DNA of 64,000 bases from Owenia fusiformis (Eukaryota > Annelida > Polychaeta > Sabellida > Oweniidae). The stretch's first letter is position 1; each line of letters starts with the position of its first letter. Both the position numbers and the translations under genes were made by a program. The notes under the pieces are model-generated. The model ran no database searches and had not been told where the DNA came from. It saw nothing but the letters and a program-made list of their open reading frames with translations. The DNA lies in NCBI GenBank assembly GCA_903813345.2, contig CAIIXF020000010.1, forward strand, positions 742,001 through 806,000. The letters run 5' to 3'. Positions 1 through 12,700 of the stretch are shown here, in pieces.

Positions 1-1
1 C

Positions 2-125
2 AAGGTTGCGGTTCTCCATAAGAATGGCGGAATTATCGAGATAACTGGAAATCTACCTGCTCCTGATTACAGGTGTATTTTGTTCCCATATAGCAATTCA
101 CAATTATCTAATTGTTATACTTAAA
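2..125 (+). CDS. possible 3' end of an upstream gene, unrecognised
   Basis: Open from the window edge to a TAA at 123-125, about 40 codons, containing the stretch EITGNLPAPDYR. An alternative is an exon ending at 72, before a GT. A similar peptide, RISGNLPVSD, is encoded at about 291-320 in an open frame that ends at 356, which suggests a related exon or a small local duplication. I recognise no family and cannot tell which exon structure is right, so this may be a chance open frame. Confidence 0.15.
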
Positions 126-310
126 ACAATATGTATCGTGCCGATGGACATAGCGATAAAAATACAGATTTGGAATCAAATAAGTCAAGAAAACGGACCC
201 AATCGTAAGTGTTATTTATTTTTTCATTTGTTAAAAAAATCTGATTTTTTAGACACTATTCTCCGTGCCTCCGTCACGGCCCATCGATTCAGAATTTCCG
301 GAAACCTACC

Positions 311-3300
311 TGTATCAGATGCTGGCACAGTTTTGCCGGAAGTTTGCAAGAAGTAACTTTTGGCAATGCAGTATGTTAGAGTAACCTAGTAGGTGTAAGA
401 AAATATAAGGTGATGGCCTTTTAAGGTCAGGGTGCATGATGGGAAATTTTCTGCATTCCTCAATTGAGTCACATGTTATTTTTCAAACAAGAATCACTCC
501 TTCCCTTCATTGTCTATATCTTCCAGTTTTGCACAATGAGTGCACTTATGTGCCTAGAAAAGACTTGTGAGAAGAATGTTTTGAGAAAGTGTATAAAAAA
601 CAAGAAAATTCAGTGAAAAAAATCAGAAAATTTTCAGAAATTTTTTCACTGAATTTTCTCATTTTTTTATACATTTTACAAAACAAACCTTCTCACAAGG
701 CTTTTCTAGGCACAGGAGTGCACTCTTTGTGCAAACTTGGAAGATGTAGACAATGTGGGGAAGGAGTTATTCATGTTTGAAAAATAACATGTGACTCAAT
801 TGAGGAATGCAGAAAATTTCCCAACATGCACCCTGTCCTTAAGTGGTAAAAACAATTTTCACGGCCGAATTGGACTTCAATTCCTGCGATTTCAGGGGGT
901 ACTATAAGACTATTTCATAACATAAAGGATATAGTTGCTATTGTTCTGCTTTCTACAGCACACATTACTAGTCCAAAGATGAATAATATCCTAAAGTTAT
1001 AGGCTGATATTTGTATTAGTCTCAGAAATATTGCAATTAATAGGAAAAAATACGCAATTTTGGTCATTTTTAAGTCTCACGTATCTTATATTTGTAGCTT
1101 CCAGCAAAAGATGGCAGCTTAAATAGCTCAAAATTGTTTTCTAAAAACTCATTCAAGCTTTGTTTGATATTGTAATACAATTATAATAATGATAATGTAC
1201 TATTTATGATTTTTAATATGACTTTATAGTACCCTACCCCTGGAAAGTGGGCGTGGTCAATGTTATCATTTTGCAGCATACAATTAAAAACTTGTATTGA
1301 TAGAAAGCAAATCAATGCATATAAAACATCTTCACTTGTTACTTGACAATGTAATTCATTTATTATTAAAATATAGGACTCTACATATTTTATATATACA
1401 ATTTCAATTTTGTACAATGTATCATAATGAAATCTAATAGGCTGTTTCAATTTACAAACTTTTTCTCAGATCACCCTTACCTTTTGACAAAATGATCTAC
1501 TATATGACCAATAGCCACAAAAAATAGCAGGACTGATCAACGTTACCTATGTTTTTTTTGTATGGGGGATCCGCCACAATGCTACAAGTCCATTTTCAGT
1601 GCTTACTATCACATGGAATATAAGTCACAATGTTTCCACAATATCTGGGCAATAAGATAGTGCCATTAAGAATATGTATGCCCAGATTCAAGATCATGGT
1701 GTAAATGCTTGCCGATCTATCAGCTTTCAAAAATGAGGAAAGCTGTATTGAGTGCCATTTCAACTAATTTTGAATTAAAACTGCTACTTATGAATTTTTT
1801 TCTCAACAACTGTGATTTGGTTAGAGTCCAAACACAGGATATCAAGACATAGTGCTACCAAATTCTGGTATTGAAAATTTCAGAGCTCTAGATCAAGTAT
1901 GCATATCTGCATGGACTCTTAAAAAGACCCAAAAGACACAAAATGCAGTCAGATAACGCGAAAAAATGTGACAAAATGCACTATTCAGAACAATTTATCT
2001 CTTAAATTTTACTTTTATTTACCATAATTTCTGATTCTGCCTCTAGTTAGTAATACCAATAATACATATGAGTAGACTTAAGGTCATAGTAAGTGTAGTT
2101 ACAGATTTATTAGCATCTAAAAATGGGAGAAGCAGTGTAGCAAGTGCAATTTTCACCTATAATTCATAATATTAAACTGCAGCTTTCGGGATTTTCTTCT
2201 CTAAAACAAGAATTCCGTGAGACCCCAAAAGACAGGATTCCATATCACTGTACCACCAAATATATATGAGAGTAGTTTCAGGAGGTTATATCAAATAATC
2301 ATTGAACCATTGACACCTAAAAATATGCAAAATACAGTCAGAAATGGTGAAATTGTGATTGTGAAAAAATGTATGTATTCTTAACAATTTTTTAACTAAA
2401 CTGTATTTTATTTAGAACTGAAACTTGAAGTGCTTACTAGGAGTTACATCTAGTTATTATTTATTAAGTGACTTCAGCATCCGGATTGATATAATATAGG
2501 AATATCCTATGGTTTTGAAAAAATATCATTTATATCCATGAGTGGATATTGATATTTTCATGAGTGAGCGCAGCGAGTGAGTGAAGATATTTGTATCCAT
2601 GAGTGGATATAATTGATATTTTTAAAAAAAAATTTATTCATCCCATGGGAAATCATCATCAGCTAAAAAATGTGAAAAATATAATTCGAGAAAAAATTTG
2701 AAAAAATAATTGAAAAAAAATTGTGAAAAAATGTTGAAATTTTTTTTAATATTTTTGAAAATAATTAAAAAATGTAAAAAAGAATTTTTTTTTGAAAAAA
2801 TTCGAAACCATGGAATATCACTTTTCAAACCACCGAATATCACTTTTTAAGACGTGATATTCGATAGTTTAAAAGTGATATTCAATGGTTTGTGAATTTT
2901 TTGCTAAAATATTATAACTTGATCCACATATCAAATATATCTTCATGTGATATTCGATCTATATCCTTGCAACCATGGGATAATCACTGATATGCTTAAG
3001 ACCAAAAACCCTATAAAGAATGTTATTATTGAATACTGAGAATACATTATTTCTACCTGAAAGTATTTTGGAACATATCTCTTGCTTAAATATTTCATGC
3101 AATATTACTTTCAAAAACTTTCTTAGAAAAATTAGTCCATCCTATACTTTCACATGTTATTCTCCATTTCGTTTTTAAAAATTGTGGGAGCTTTAAACTC
3201 TAGAAGAGCTTAATTACCAATTATACCATGCACCCTCTTTGCCCTCCGTCGCATTTTTCTTAGAATGGCCAGGCATATTTCAAATTGAAGAGTAAAGTCA

Positions 3301-5374
3301 GTTAAAGTGATATATAGCTGTATATAACAACGTATCTTTCACTTGATACTGTGATGTCAAGCTTAAGCATTCAAACAGTGTATTTTGTTCCAAGATACAA
3401 TAAAGTACTGATTTCATTTATTTATCAATTCAGATGCCTTGGAATAGGATAGTTTCTAAATAGCAGAAAAATCAATGAAATCTCGTGCTGCCATCTTTTA
3501 TTCAGCTTTTAACTCGGGCTAGAGCTCCATTCATTTACATGCTAAAATCTTGGAAAAGTGGCTTAATTTCATGATTTATCAAAGTGTGTTTGTTGAATCT
3601 GTATAAAACTTGAATGATATACCACATGATGACCCTGTTTATGTACATGATGTGATTAAACATGCAAATGTTGATTGACATACAAATAATCCACAGATTT
3701 AAAGAATTTTAGCATTGCATCTATGGACATTTGGCCCAAGTTTTTTTAAATTGTTATAGAAAATTATTCAAATTACATAACTGTGTAAATCAAAGCTATT
3801 AAAGGAGAAAACATTTCACTGAATTCAAATATGCCATTTAAAAGAAGGTAATGTAAGTCATTAGAGGTCTAATATGCAAGTCTCTTAAAATCTCACGAAA
3901 AACGAGATTTAGCGAGATTTCAAACGCTATTTGGAAACTATACTATTAAAGTAAACACTTGGTATATATTACCAATATTATTTTTACCTATTATTGGTGG
4001 TACAATGACCAGGTTTCCTTTAATGTCTTTGGTCTTACTGTGCAGTTTGTAAAAAGAAACTTCAGAAAGTTGCAGTCTTAGATGAAAAACTGGTGAAAAT
4101 CATACTTGCTACAGCTTTTCCCATTTTCAGAAGCCAATAGATCTTTACTTCCACTTACTATGACGTTAAGTCTTCTCATATGTATTATTGGTGGTACTAA
4201 CTGGAGGTAGAATCAGAAATTATGTCAAATAAAAGTAACATTTAAGAGATAAATTGTTCTGAATAGTGCATCTTTCATATTTTTCACGATATCTGACAGG
4301 TTTTTTGTCCTTTTGCCTCTTTTTAAAAGTACATGCAGAAGTGAATATTTGATCTAGAGCTCTGAAACTTCCAATATCAGAACTTGGTAGCATTATGTCT
4401 TGGTATCTTATGTTTGGGGTCTACAAAAGTCACAGATGTTGAGAAAAATATTCATTAAGCAGCAGTTTCAGTTCAAAGTTAGTTAAAACTGCACCCACGA
4501 CAGCTTTCTCTATTTTTGAACGCCGATAGATCGGTAAGTATTAGTATTAGGACCTTGAAACTGCTCATATTATGTCTTTGTGGTACTTTCTCATTGCAAA
4601 GGTAATTTGGAAACACTGTGACTTACATTTCATGCGTTAGTGAACACTGAAAATGAAACAGCCTATTAGATTTCATCATGATACATTGTACAAAATTGAA
4701 AACGTATATATAAAATATGTAGAGTCCTATATTTTAGTAATGAATGAATTACAATGTCAAGTAACAAGTGAAAATGTTAAAAATGCATTGATTTGCTTTC
4801 TATCAATATAAGTTTTTAATTGTATGCTGCAAAATGATAACATTGACCATGCCCACTTTCCAGGGGTAGGGTACTATAAAGTCATATTAAAAATCTTAAA
4901 TAGTACATTATCATTATTATAATTGTATTACAATATCAAACAAAGCTTGAATTAGTTTTTAGAAAACAATTTTGAGCTATTTAAGCTGCCATCTTTTGCT
5001 GGAAGCTTAAATATAAGATACGTGAGACTTAAAAATGACTAAAATTGCATATTTTTTTCCTATTAATTGCAATATTTCTGAGACTAATACAGATATCGGC
5101 CTATAACTTTAGGATATTATTCATCTTTGGACTAGTAATGTGTGCTGTAGAAAGCAGAACAATAGCAACTATATCCTTTATGTTATGAAATAGTCTTATA
5201 GTACCCCCTGAAATCGCAGGAATTGAAGTCCAATTCGGCCGTGAAAATTGTTTTTACCACTTTAAAGGCCATCACCTTATATTTTCTTACACCTACTAGG
5301 TTACTCTAACATACTGCATTGCCAAAAGTTACTTCTTGCAAACTTCCGGCAAAACTGTGCCAGCATCTGATACA
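311..5374. mobile_element. decayed long inverted repeat, about 5.06 kb, transposon-like
   Basis: The sequence from 311 (TGTATCAGATGCTGGCACAG) is the reverse complement of the sequence ending at 5374. Similarity continues inward with substitutions and small indels: about 311-2290 pairs with about 3960-5374, and the middle (about 2300-3950) is an unpaired loop. The left arm is longer because it carries a 414-bp insertion. Both ends are flanked by ACC (308-310 and 5375-5377), a possible 3-bp target duplication. A reading frame of about 50-90 codons starting MKQPIRFH is shared by both arms (minus strand at 1181-1450, plus strand from about 4653), but I recognise no protein in it. No transposase is visible, so it looks non-autonomous. 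Confidence 0.75.
425..838. mobile_element. nested foldback MITE with TTAA target duplication
   Basis: A 414-bp element is a nearly complete inverted repeat. It opens GGTCAGGGTGCATG and closes CATGCACCCTGTCC, with arms of roughly 200 bp meeting near 630. TTAA lies on both sides (421-424 and 839-842). The other arm of the surrounding inverted repeat (near 5255-5272) has the same flanks with no insert, so it serves as an empty site. The TTAA target resembles piggyBac-like elements, but the termini do not prove that superfamily. Confidence 0.85.
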
Positions 5375-6796
5375 ACCGTTGTTATTGGTTTATGTAAAAA
5401 ATTCTGTGATTTGATACGTCAAAAATAGTTTAGTGAACTTAGTTGACGGATAACAGAAAAGGAAATGATGACGCTCAACTGAGATGATTGGTCCCTGTTT
5501 AAAAGTATTTGACTGTCATTCACTTTCAATATCATTTTGAATATTACATGACAGGCCTGTAGCCTAGACTGTATCCTTCGTCTGAATAAATATTCAGACT
5601 GTAAGTCACCTATTGTAAAATGTGGTGTTGAATAAATGTTACAAATAAGTTTGTTAAATGATAAAATGATTACCTTGTAAAGTACTTACAATATTATTTT
5701 TTCGTATATTGTCCTCTTACTGAAGATATTCATAAAATGTACAGACGCTTCTTGTAGCGAAGCCATTGATTAGGTCAAGCCATTTTGGCAATGCCAATTC
5801 TCACGATAAACGAGATTTAGCCAGTGACGTCAGTCTATTTGTAAACAAATAACACGTGGAGCGGACGGAAGCGTGTTGATAAATTCCATTTGTGCGGGAA
5901 TTTATTAGATCTAGTCATTTATTATCATTATCCCGATTAATTTTCTTCATTTATAGAGTAAATAGAGCGGAAATATTCATGAAGAAGGCCGAGGTAATCA
6001 AGTGGTCATGTGTTGTCAAAGTTAAAAAAATTTGCATATCTCGTTTGGATCTCGTGAACTCAAACGTCCTTGACATTGATTTCGCGATGTACTTATAAAC
6101 ACATCCTGAAGTTTTGGTGAGTCTGAACATTTCATTATTTTATATCAACTTGTACCCGCCTTATACAAATATTTTTGCTTCTAGTTTAAGATGAACATCT
6201 CTTCAACATATTCACCAATTTTCAAGGTGAACATTCTTGTAATAAACGAGAAATTTATGTGCAAAAAATATCACCGCGATTTCCATAGGAAATATATCAA
6301 TCATAACAGACCGAATATTATATTCGGTCTGTTGGATACATACTACCTGTAGCCAGGGGGAGCGGCTAGACTGTATCCTTCGTCTGAATAAATAAATATA
6401 TATTCGGTTTGTTGGATACATACTAGGGGAGCGGCCAGAAATTCTTTCAAAATCATACAGTTGTTCACCATTCTGAGCACTTTTCTCAAATAATTTTTTG
6501 TCAAAACTATCTAAATGCTCCTCCCCCTTGGCAAAAATTTTCCCTTGGCAAAACTTCCACTGTTACTTATCTACCTACTCATCACTTATTACTTGGATTA
6601 CAACATTGACTTTAATTTTACATCAACAACTATAATGGTTGAGAAATCTATAAAATCTACTTACAATTGGACATCTCCTATCGAATCTACCCCTGGTGAA
6701 TTACAAACTTAATTAGTTTTTAGTCGTTTATGCATTCCCATTAGTTTAAAGCACCCATACAGACATTTTTGCAATATAATAATGTTTTCTCTTCAG
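5375..6796. other. non-coding stretch before the voltage-sensor gene
   Basis: No supported exon. A short motif containing TAGACTGTATCCTTCG occurs twice (about 5565-5590 and 6367-6395), the second time beside duplicated copies of TCTGTTGGATACATACTA (about 6328 and 6408). The 5' exons of the downstream gene could lie here or left of the window, but I could not identify them. Confidence 0.4.
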
Positions 6797-9700
6797 ATGC
6801 AGCAATATGATAGATGGCGCATTGAATTCACTGAGGGGCCATATGTGTGTTATTTGCCTTGTGGTCATCGACCTCCTTCTCACCACATTCCTTCTCCTTA
6901 TTCACCTTAGAGTTATACAAGGTAAGGCACTTAGGGTTAAATATTGTACCATTGTGTGATAGATGGCGCATTGAACTCACTGAGGGGCCATATGTGTGTC
7001 ATTTGCCTTGTGGTCATCGACCTCCTTCTCACCACATTCCTTCTCCTTATTCACCTTAGAGTTATACAAGGTAAGGCACTTAGGGTTAAATATTGTACCA
7101 TTGTGTGATAGATGGCGCATTGAACTCACTGAGGGGCCATATGTGTGTCATTTGCCTTGTGGTCATCGACCTCCTTCTCACCACATTCCTTCTCCTTATT
7201 CATCTCAGAGTTATACAAGGTAAGGCACTTAGGGTTAAATATTGTACCATTATGTGATAGATGGCGCATTGAACTCACTGAGGGGCCATATGTGTGTCAT
7301 TTGATTTGTGGTCATCGACCTCCTTCTCACCACATTCCTTCTCCTTATTCACCTTAGAGTTATACAAGGTGTGGCACTTATTTATTTATCATAAAAATGT
7401 ATACAAACATGCAACATGTCACAATCTAAGACACCACAATATGGCATATAAAAGAAGTGTCATGTGCTAGAAAAAATAATTCAGAATTATCCATTTTTTA
7501 ATTAAAGGAGAAGGTATTTTTTCTTCACTTTCTTAAACTGCTGATGAATTGCCACATTTAAATAGCCAGTAAGTATGATCAATGAAATTCTCATTTTTTC
7601 TTGAAACCAAATTTCATAAAAATTTGTATTTTAAGTGGACTTGACAGTTTCATTTTTAATGACGGTAAACGGTAAAGATTTCTAAAATGAATCTTTATAT
7701 ATTAGGGGAAAAATATGTTTTGGGAAACATTTTGATATATGTTATACATACATGTATACTTGATGAGTTTTAAAATGTTTTTTAACTCAATTATATTTAT
7801 GTTTCCCCATGCCCATTTTCATGGACTTGCATGGGTTAATGTTAAGGTTCAAATTGCTTAGTTTGTTAATAAAGATGAAGCCGTATCATTAATTTGTGTA
7901 TCAGCAAAAAGATTCGAATATGCAGTTGATGAAAGCATCAGAAGTAAAAAGCAAGCATTACAACCTAAATATTCAGTATTTTTCTATTAAGTCTTGCACC
8001 CTATACAATAAATTATGTGTGTTTATCATTAGCATGATTCTTCAATGTAAAATATGAGCAAATGGATTATAAATGCCTTTATTATTAAAAGGGCGTGCTA
8101 TTCAATGAAAGAATTATTGTGAGAGCTGAAAACCTTATATCATTTTCATTCTAGAAGGTACAGTTAAACCTATTCAAATACTTCTTTAATCTGAATACCT
8201 CTCAAAGGTTAACACCTTTCATGTTAAATACCTCAAAATGTGTACTTCTGCCAACTTGAACTCTTTTGGCTTGTCCTAGTAGCATTTGGATTTAATTATT
8301 AATGTTGCAATTTTGAAAATACAAAGATGTGATGATCATCAGAATGTGAAGTTGAATGCGAAGTTGATTTTTCATTATAATACTTATTTCCCATTCAAGT
8401 ATCCTAATATCATTTCCTATAATTGAATGTTTTAGAAAATAGTTATTGGACCAAAAGATTCAGAACTCCCTCACCTGATTTTTAAAATATGATACATTTC
8501 ACACTTTTCAAAGGAGGGAATAGACATATTTCATAATAACACAAGTTTTCCCCGGGAAAATAACAGGGAATAAAATTGATATTCAAAACATCCTGTATCA
8601 GATACCGTATCTTTCAGTCATGTATCATGTATGTTATTTCTAATTAATTTCTTCAATGTTAATTCTTTTAATTTGTAGTTTGATCAGTTTGATCAGCTGC
8701 TCTGCATTTTGCGATTCATTCTAGCCAAGCAGTTCTGTTATCATATACAATTCACATTATTTAGGTCAAAATCATGTTAAAATAAACATGTTTACAAGAG
8801 TAAATATAATCTGACAGAATGCTGAGATAAAATCATGAAATTATTTTAGATCAGATTTCATAACAAACTGAAATTGATATGAAAATTATTACAAAGGCAT
8901 ATTATCGTCAATAGTAAAACCTGTCTAATCTGAACTTTAGCCAAAAGTGTTCAGATTAGCAGGTGTTCAAGCAGGTGTTTCTTGAGAAATTGACACTGAG
9001 AAAAAATGTTCATTGAGATGTCTTAGGATTAGAGAGGTCTTCAGATGTAGACGTTTTACTGTAATTAGATTTGACTTTACCTTAACATATTCCTTATACT
9101 GGACTACACGCCTTTATGAGATTAAGAAACATCACATAATGTATCGACTTAAACAAATGACACTTCGTAATATCTCCAACTGTGTTATACAGAGATAAGA
9201 GAACAGTAGTTGAGAATAAAGGGATATCAGAACACTATAGTATTGATCCGTTTCTAGGTGTAACCAAATAGAATACATGATACATTCAATTATATGCAAC
9301 ATTTTTATGATTCACTGTAGATATCAGTTGCTCATTTATTGTATTTCTGTATAACAATGTTATAATCATTATTTATGTTTTTCAATGTTTCTCATACAAA
9401 TGTGATGGTGTCGTGAAATGAGATATGCTCCAAATATTGCATAGTACCAGTTTGAAATAAACTAAGGAGTATTGTATATTAATAGTAGTAATGCTAAATC
9501 TATGTTAAGTACATTATGCATATTTTGTTTTCCGGGAAGAATGAAGATTGCATGACAAAAGGGTTTTTCATTTTTCCCCAAAAGGCTATAACAACAGGGT
9601 AGGGTATCCCAGTCTTTTTTAGGACAAAACTTACTTCTATATTTGTGATAATGGTACTGTATCTTTATATTAAATTTTTCAGAGTTAACATTCAAGTTAC

Positions 9701-12700
9701 TAAGAACATTTTGGGGTAAAAATATTTTTAAATTATAAACTCTTTGTGTCCTATTTCTTATAGAATAATGTAACTCTGAGACTACATAGTAATTGTGTCA
9801 TCATTTTCTAAAATTCACTTTTGCTTCACAGTCCAGTCACATCATGTTTTAATGTTTATATATCTTGGAATAATTCTGTATCTGTGTTTAACAAAATGTC
9901 TCTAAAGTGAATGAGTGAAATGCCATTGGAATGATATTTTCGTAACAATGTTGAATTGAATGGTAGGATCAGAGCCCTGGGATTGCCTAAGATGAGCCAC
10001 ACCTGAATCTGCGCACCTGAGGCTCCATTAAAAAATATATATTGTCTCTAACTCTCCAGATGTTGATCATTTGAGAAAACCTTTCTTATGCTTTAGGCAA
10101 AACTCTGAATAGCACTAAAAATTGTTATCTTTATAGTTCTTTATTATTGCAGAAGCAGAATGAATGCAAGATATGCCAAGTTGAAATATTTCAAAGGTTC
10201 AATCTCAATTTCTTTCTCCCAATGACTCCCATGTTGTAAAAATTTAAAATGTAAACACCTCCCAATTTGAACAGTGGACAGTCATATTTGAAAAAAATTA
10301 ACCTGTCTTATCTGAACACTTTTCATAACATTTTCATACAAAATTCCTCAAATATTTGAAAGTTAAAGGAAGAATGCTCATAATATTATACATCTTAACA
10401 GCTATCTACATACTTTTTGTGTTTTTTAGTTAAATAGATATGAACCATAAGTTCCAATATGTACTGTAGATTGAGTTAATTTGGCGAATTTGACGAAATT
10501 GAAAAATTCGCCAATATAAATCTTCGCCAAAATTTAGTATGAATCCCCGTCTGTCATAATGTCTCTCATAAATTGGTTCAGAACTGGTCAGTCACTCATT
10601 AATACTAAGGAAAAGCATTATAGTAGCAGCATCGATCGAGGTGCAAAATGTAAAGGATGATTTCACAAAAATGTACAAACGTGGTGAATATCTCCAGTGG
10701 TCCTCAAAAGAAAAAAAAACGTAGCCAAACATGACCATTTACATTGTAATTCGCAAACAGCGCGTAAGTTTAACTTTTTTTTGCATATCCGCCAAATTAA
10801 ATAGCTGCCAATATGCCAAAATCGCCAAATTAAGTAGCGCCAAATTAACCAAATCTACAGTATCAACAAAATGACGAGATATAGTGATGAAGAACACATC
10901 AAGCCGAGTTTAGAGTGAGAGATTTTTTCATACTTTGGTATTTTAACAAAAGACATTTTTAAAGTACCAACGATTTATTTTGGAGTTTTTATCAGGAATT
11001 ATTCCCGATTTACCGCTATTCCACCTTTATACACTGATTCATGATGATATTGAAAACTTTTGAAAAAAACCTTGAATGGTCTCACTCATAATTTTGCTTT
11101 CTAGGATGACTTAATTCATTTGAATCAGATTTTCAAATTACTGGAATGCCATGAAATTGTGAAAAACTCGAAATGTGAACACCTCCTAATCTGAGCTCTT
11201 TTAACTGGTCCTCATAGTGTTAAAATTAGACAGGCTTTACTGTACATGTACATTGAAAAAAACATTATACCAAATAAAAAAGTAATAAAGCCACCATTTT
11301 TCAGTGTCAATTTAAGATTGAGTGTTCATATTCGATCGTTTTTCTAAGAAAGGTGTTCGTATAGGCTCCGAAGGTATGCAGGTATGTTTTACTATCAGGA
11401 CATAAAGCTATTGGAAGCATATAGCATACTGTACATTACTTATCTAAGGGATAAGGTAATAGCTTCAATGCTTGTTCCTAGATGTAATTACTTAGCAGCC
11501 AAGCAATGTAATTAAGGAGTGTAATAAACGAGTTAATGTCAATATGTCGACTAATTAATCGTGAATCTCTCTGAAAACAAACTTTTGTCGCAAATGATAA
11601 ATAGAGAATACTGTATTATTAGATATTGATGTCTATTAATGGTAAAGCTATAATTGCTATCGCGTTGTTTATTTCAAGTCAATCATACATATATTTCTAT
11701 ACTGCTTTGTTAAAGGAATAAGATACAATGAGTATCACACAGTCACACTCTTATATAAATACCTCAGTACAGTATATAAAAATGATGCATCTCAGTATAC
11801 GGTAAGAGGGTCTCTGATAAATGAATGTTCTATGTTCTTCAAGTTAAAGGTGCAACAATTAGTGCAGGGGGGCCATTCAACGATCATCGACCAGTGTCAA
11901 AATATATTTAAGTTTGGATATTTCATCAAGACAAACATATATTTTTATTATCTCCAAAGAAACCCCCTGGATGCACATTATTTTAGCTGATACTCCTCTT
12001 GAAACGTGGTGAATCTTAAAAATCTATAAGTGGGACTCCCTCTATTGGATATTTAACTGTCAGCTGATGGATGAACCACTACTTTTGTGGCAATTACCCC
12101 AAGTGTCAGAGTTTTGTACATTTGTAAAATCAAACATTAGAGAATGTACTTGTTCATATCATATGGATTACACAATCGATGATCATGCATGGAAACAGAT
12201 TGAACAAGTTGTATCTAGTTGAGTAAAATATCTGTTGAACGATAGTATTTGCCATACTCATCAACAAATCTTTATTAAATAGCGCTTAACTGTAATTTAT
12301 TCAATTTAAATGAATATGATGGAAACTATAATCAATTTGTACAAATGAATTATTCCAAGATCTCTTATATCTGCCAAAATTCTATATTAGATCCCATGGT
12401 ACTTTATTCAGACATGTCAAAGTTGTTCTCATGGAATAAATTGTCTTTTATGTTTAGAACTGAATGTGGATCTCATTCTGGATTTGGATTATGATATTGA
12501 CATTAACGCATATCAAAGTGACACTGCAGGCGTATACCTTAAGTCAAATTGGTGTTTCCTTACGTCAATATCATTGTGTCCCTCAGAACAAAATCAATTT
12601 GTGCCTAACCCCTATTGAATAACTTCTTTTTATAGTTTTCCATTGTCAGTTAAGAGAGATTGGGTTACATACAGTAAAACCTGTATATCCGAATACCTCT

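Noticed and set aside
5892-6098. 68-codon frame as a possible first exon of the voltage-sensor gene
   Set aside because: No donor in the needed phase (2) joins it to 6797, and it has no resemblance to Hv1 N-termini.
6847-7357. Frames of 70-75 codons reading RWRIELTEGPYVCHLPCGHR
   Set aside because: They are shadow frames of the S1 exon copies. The frame giving ICLVVIDLLL joins in phase to the next exon and matches the Hv1 family.
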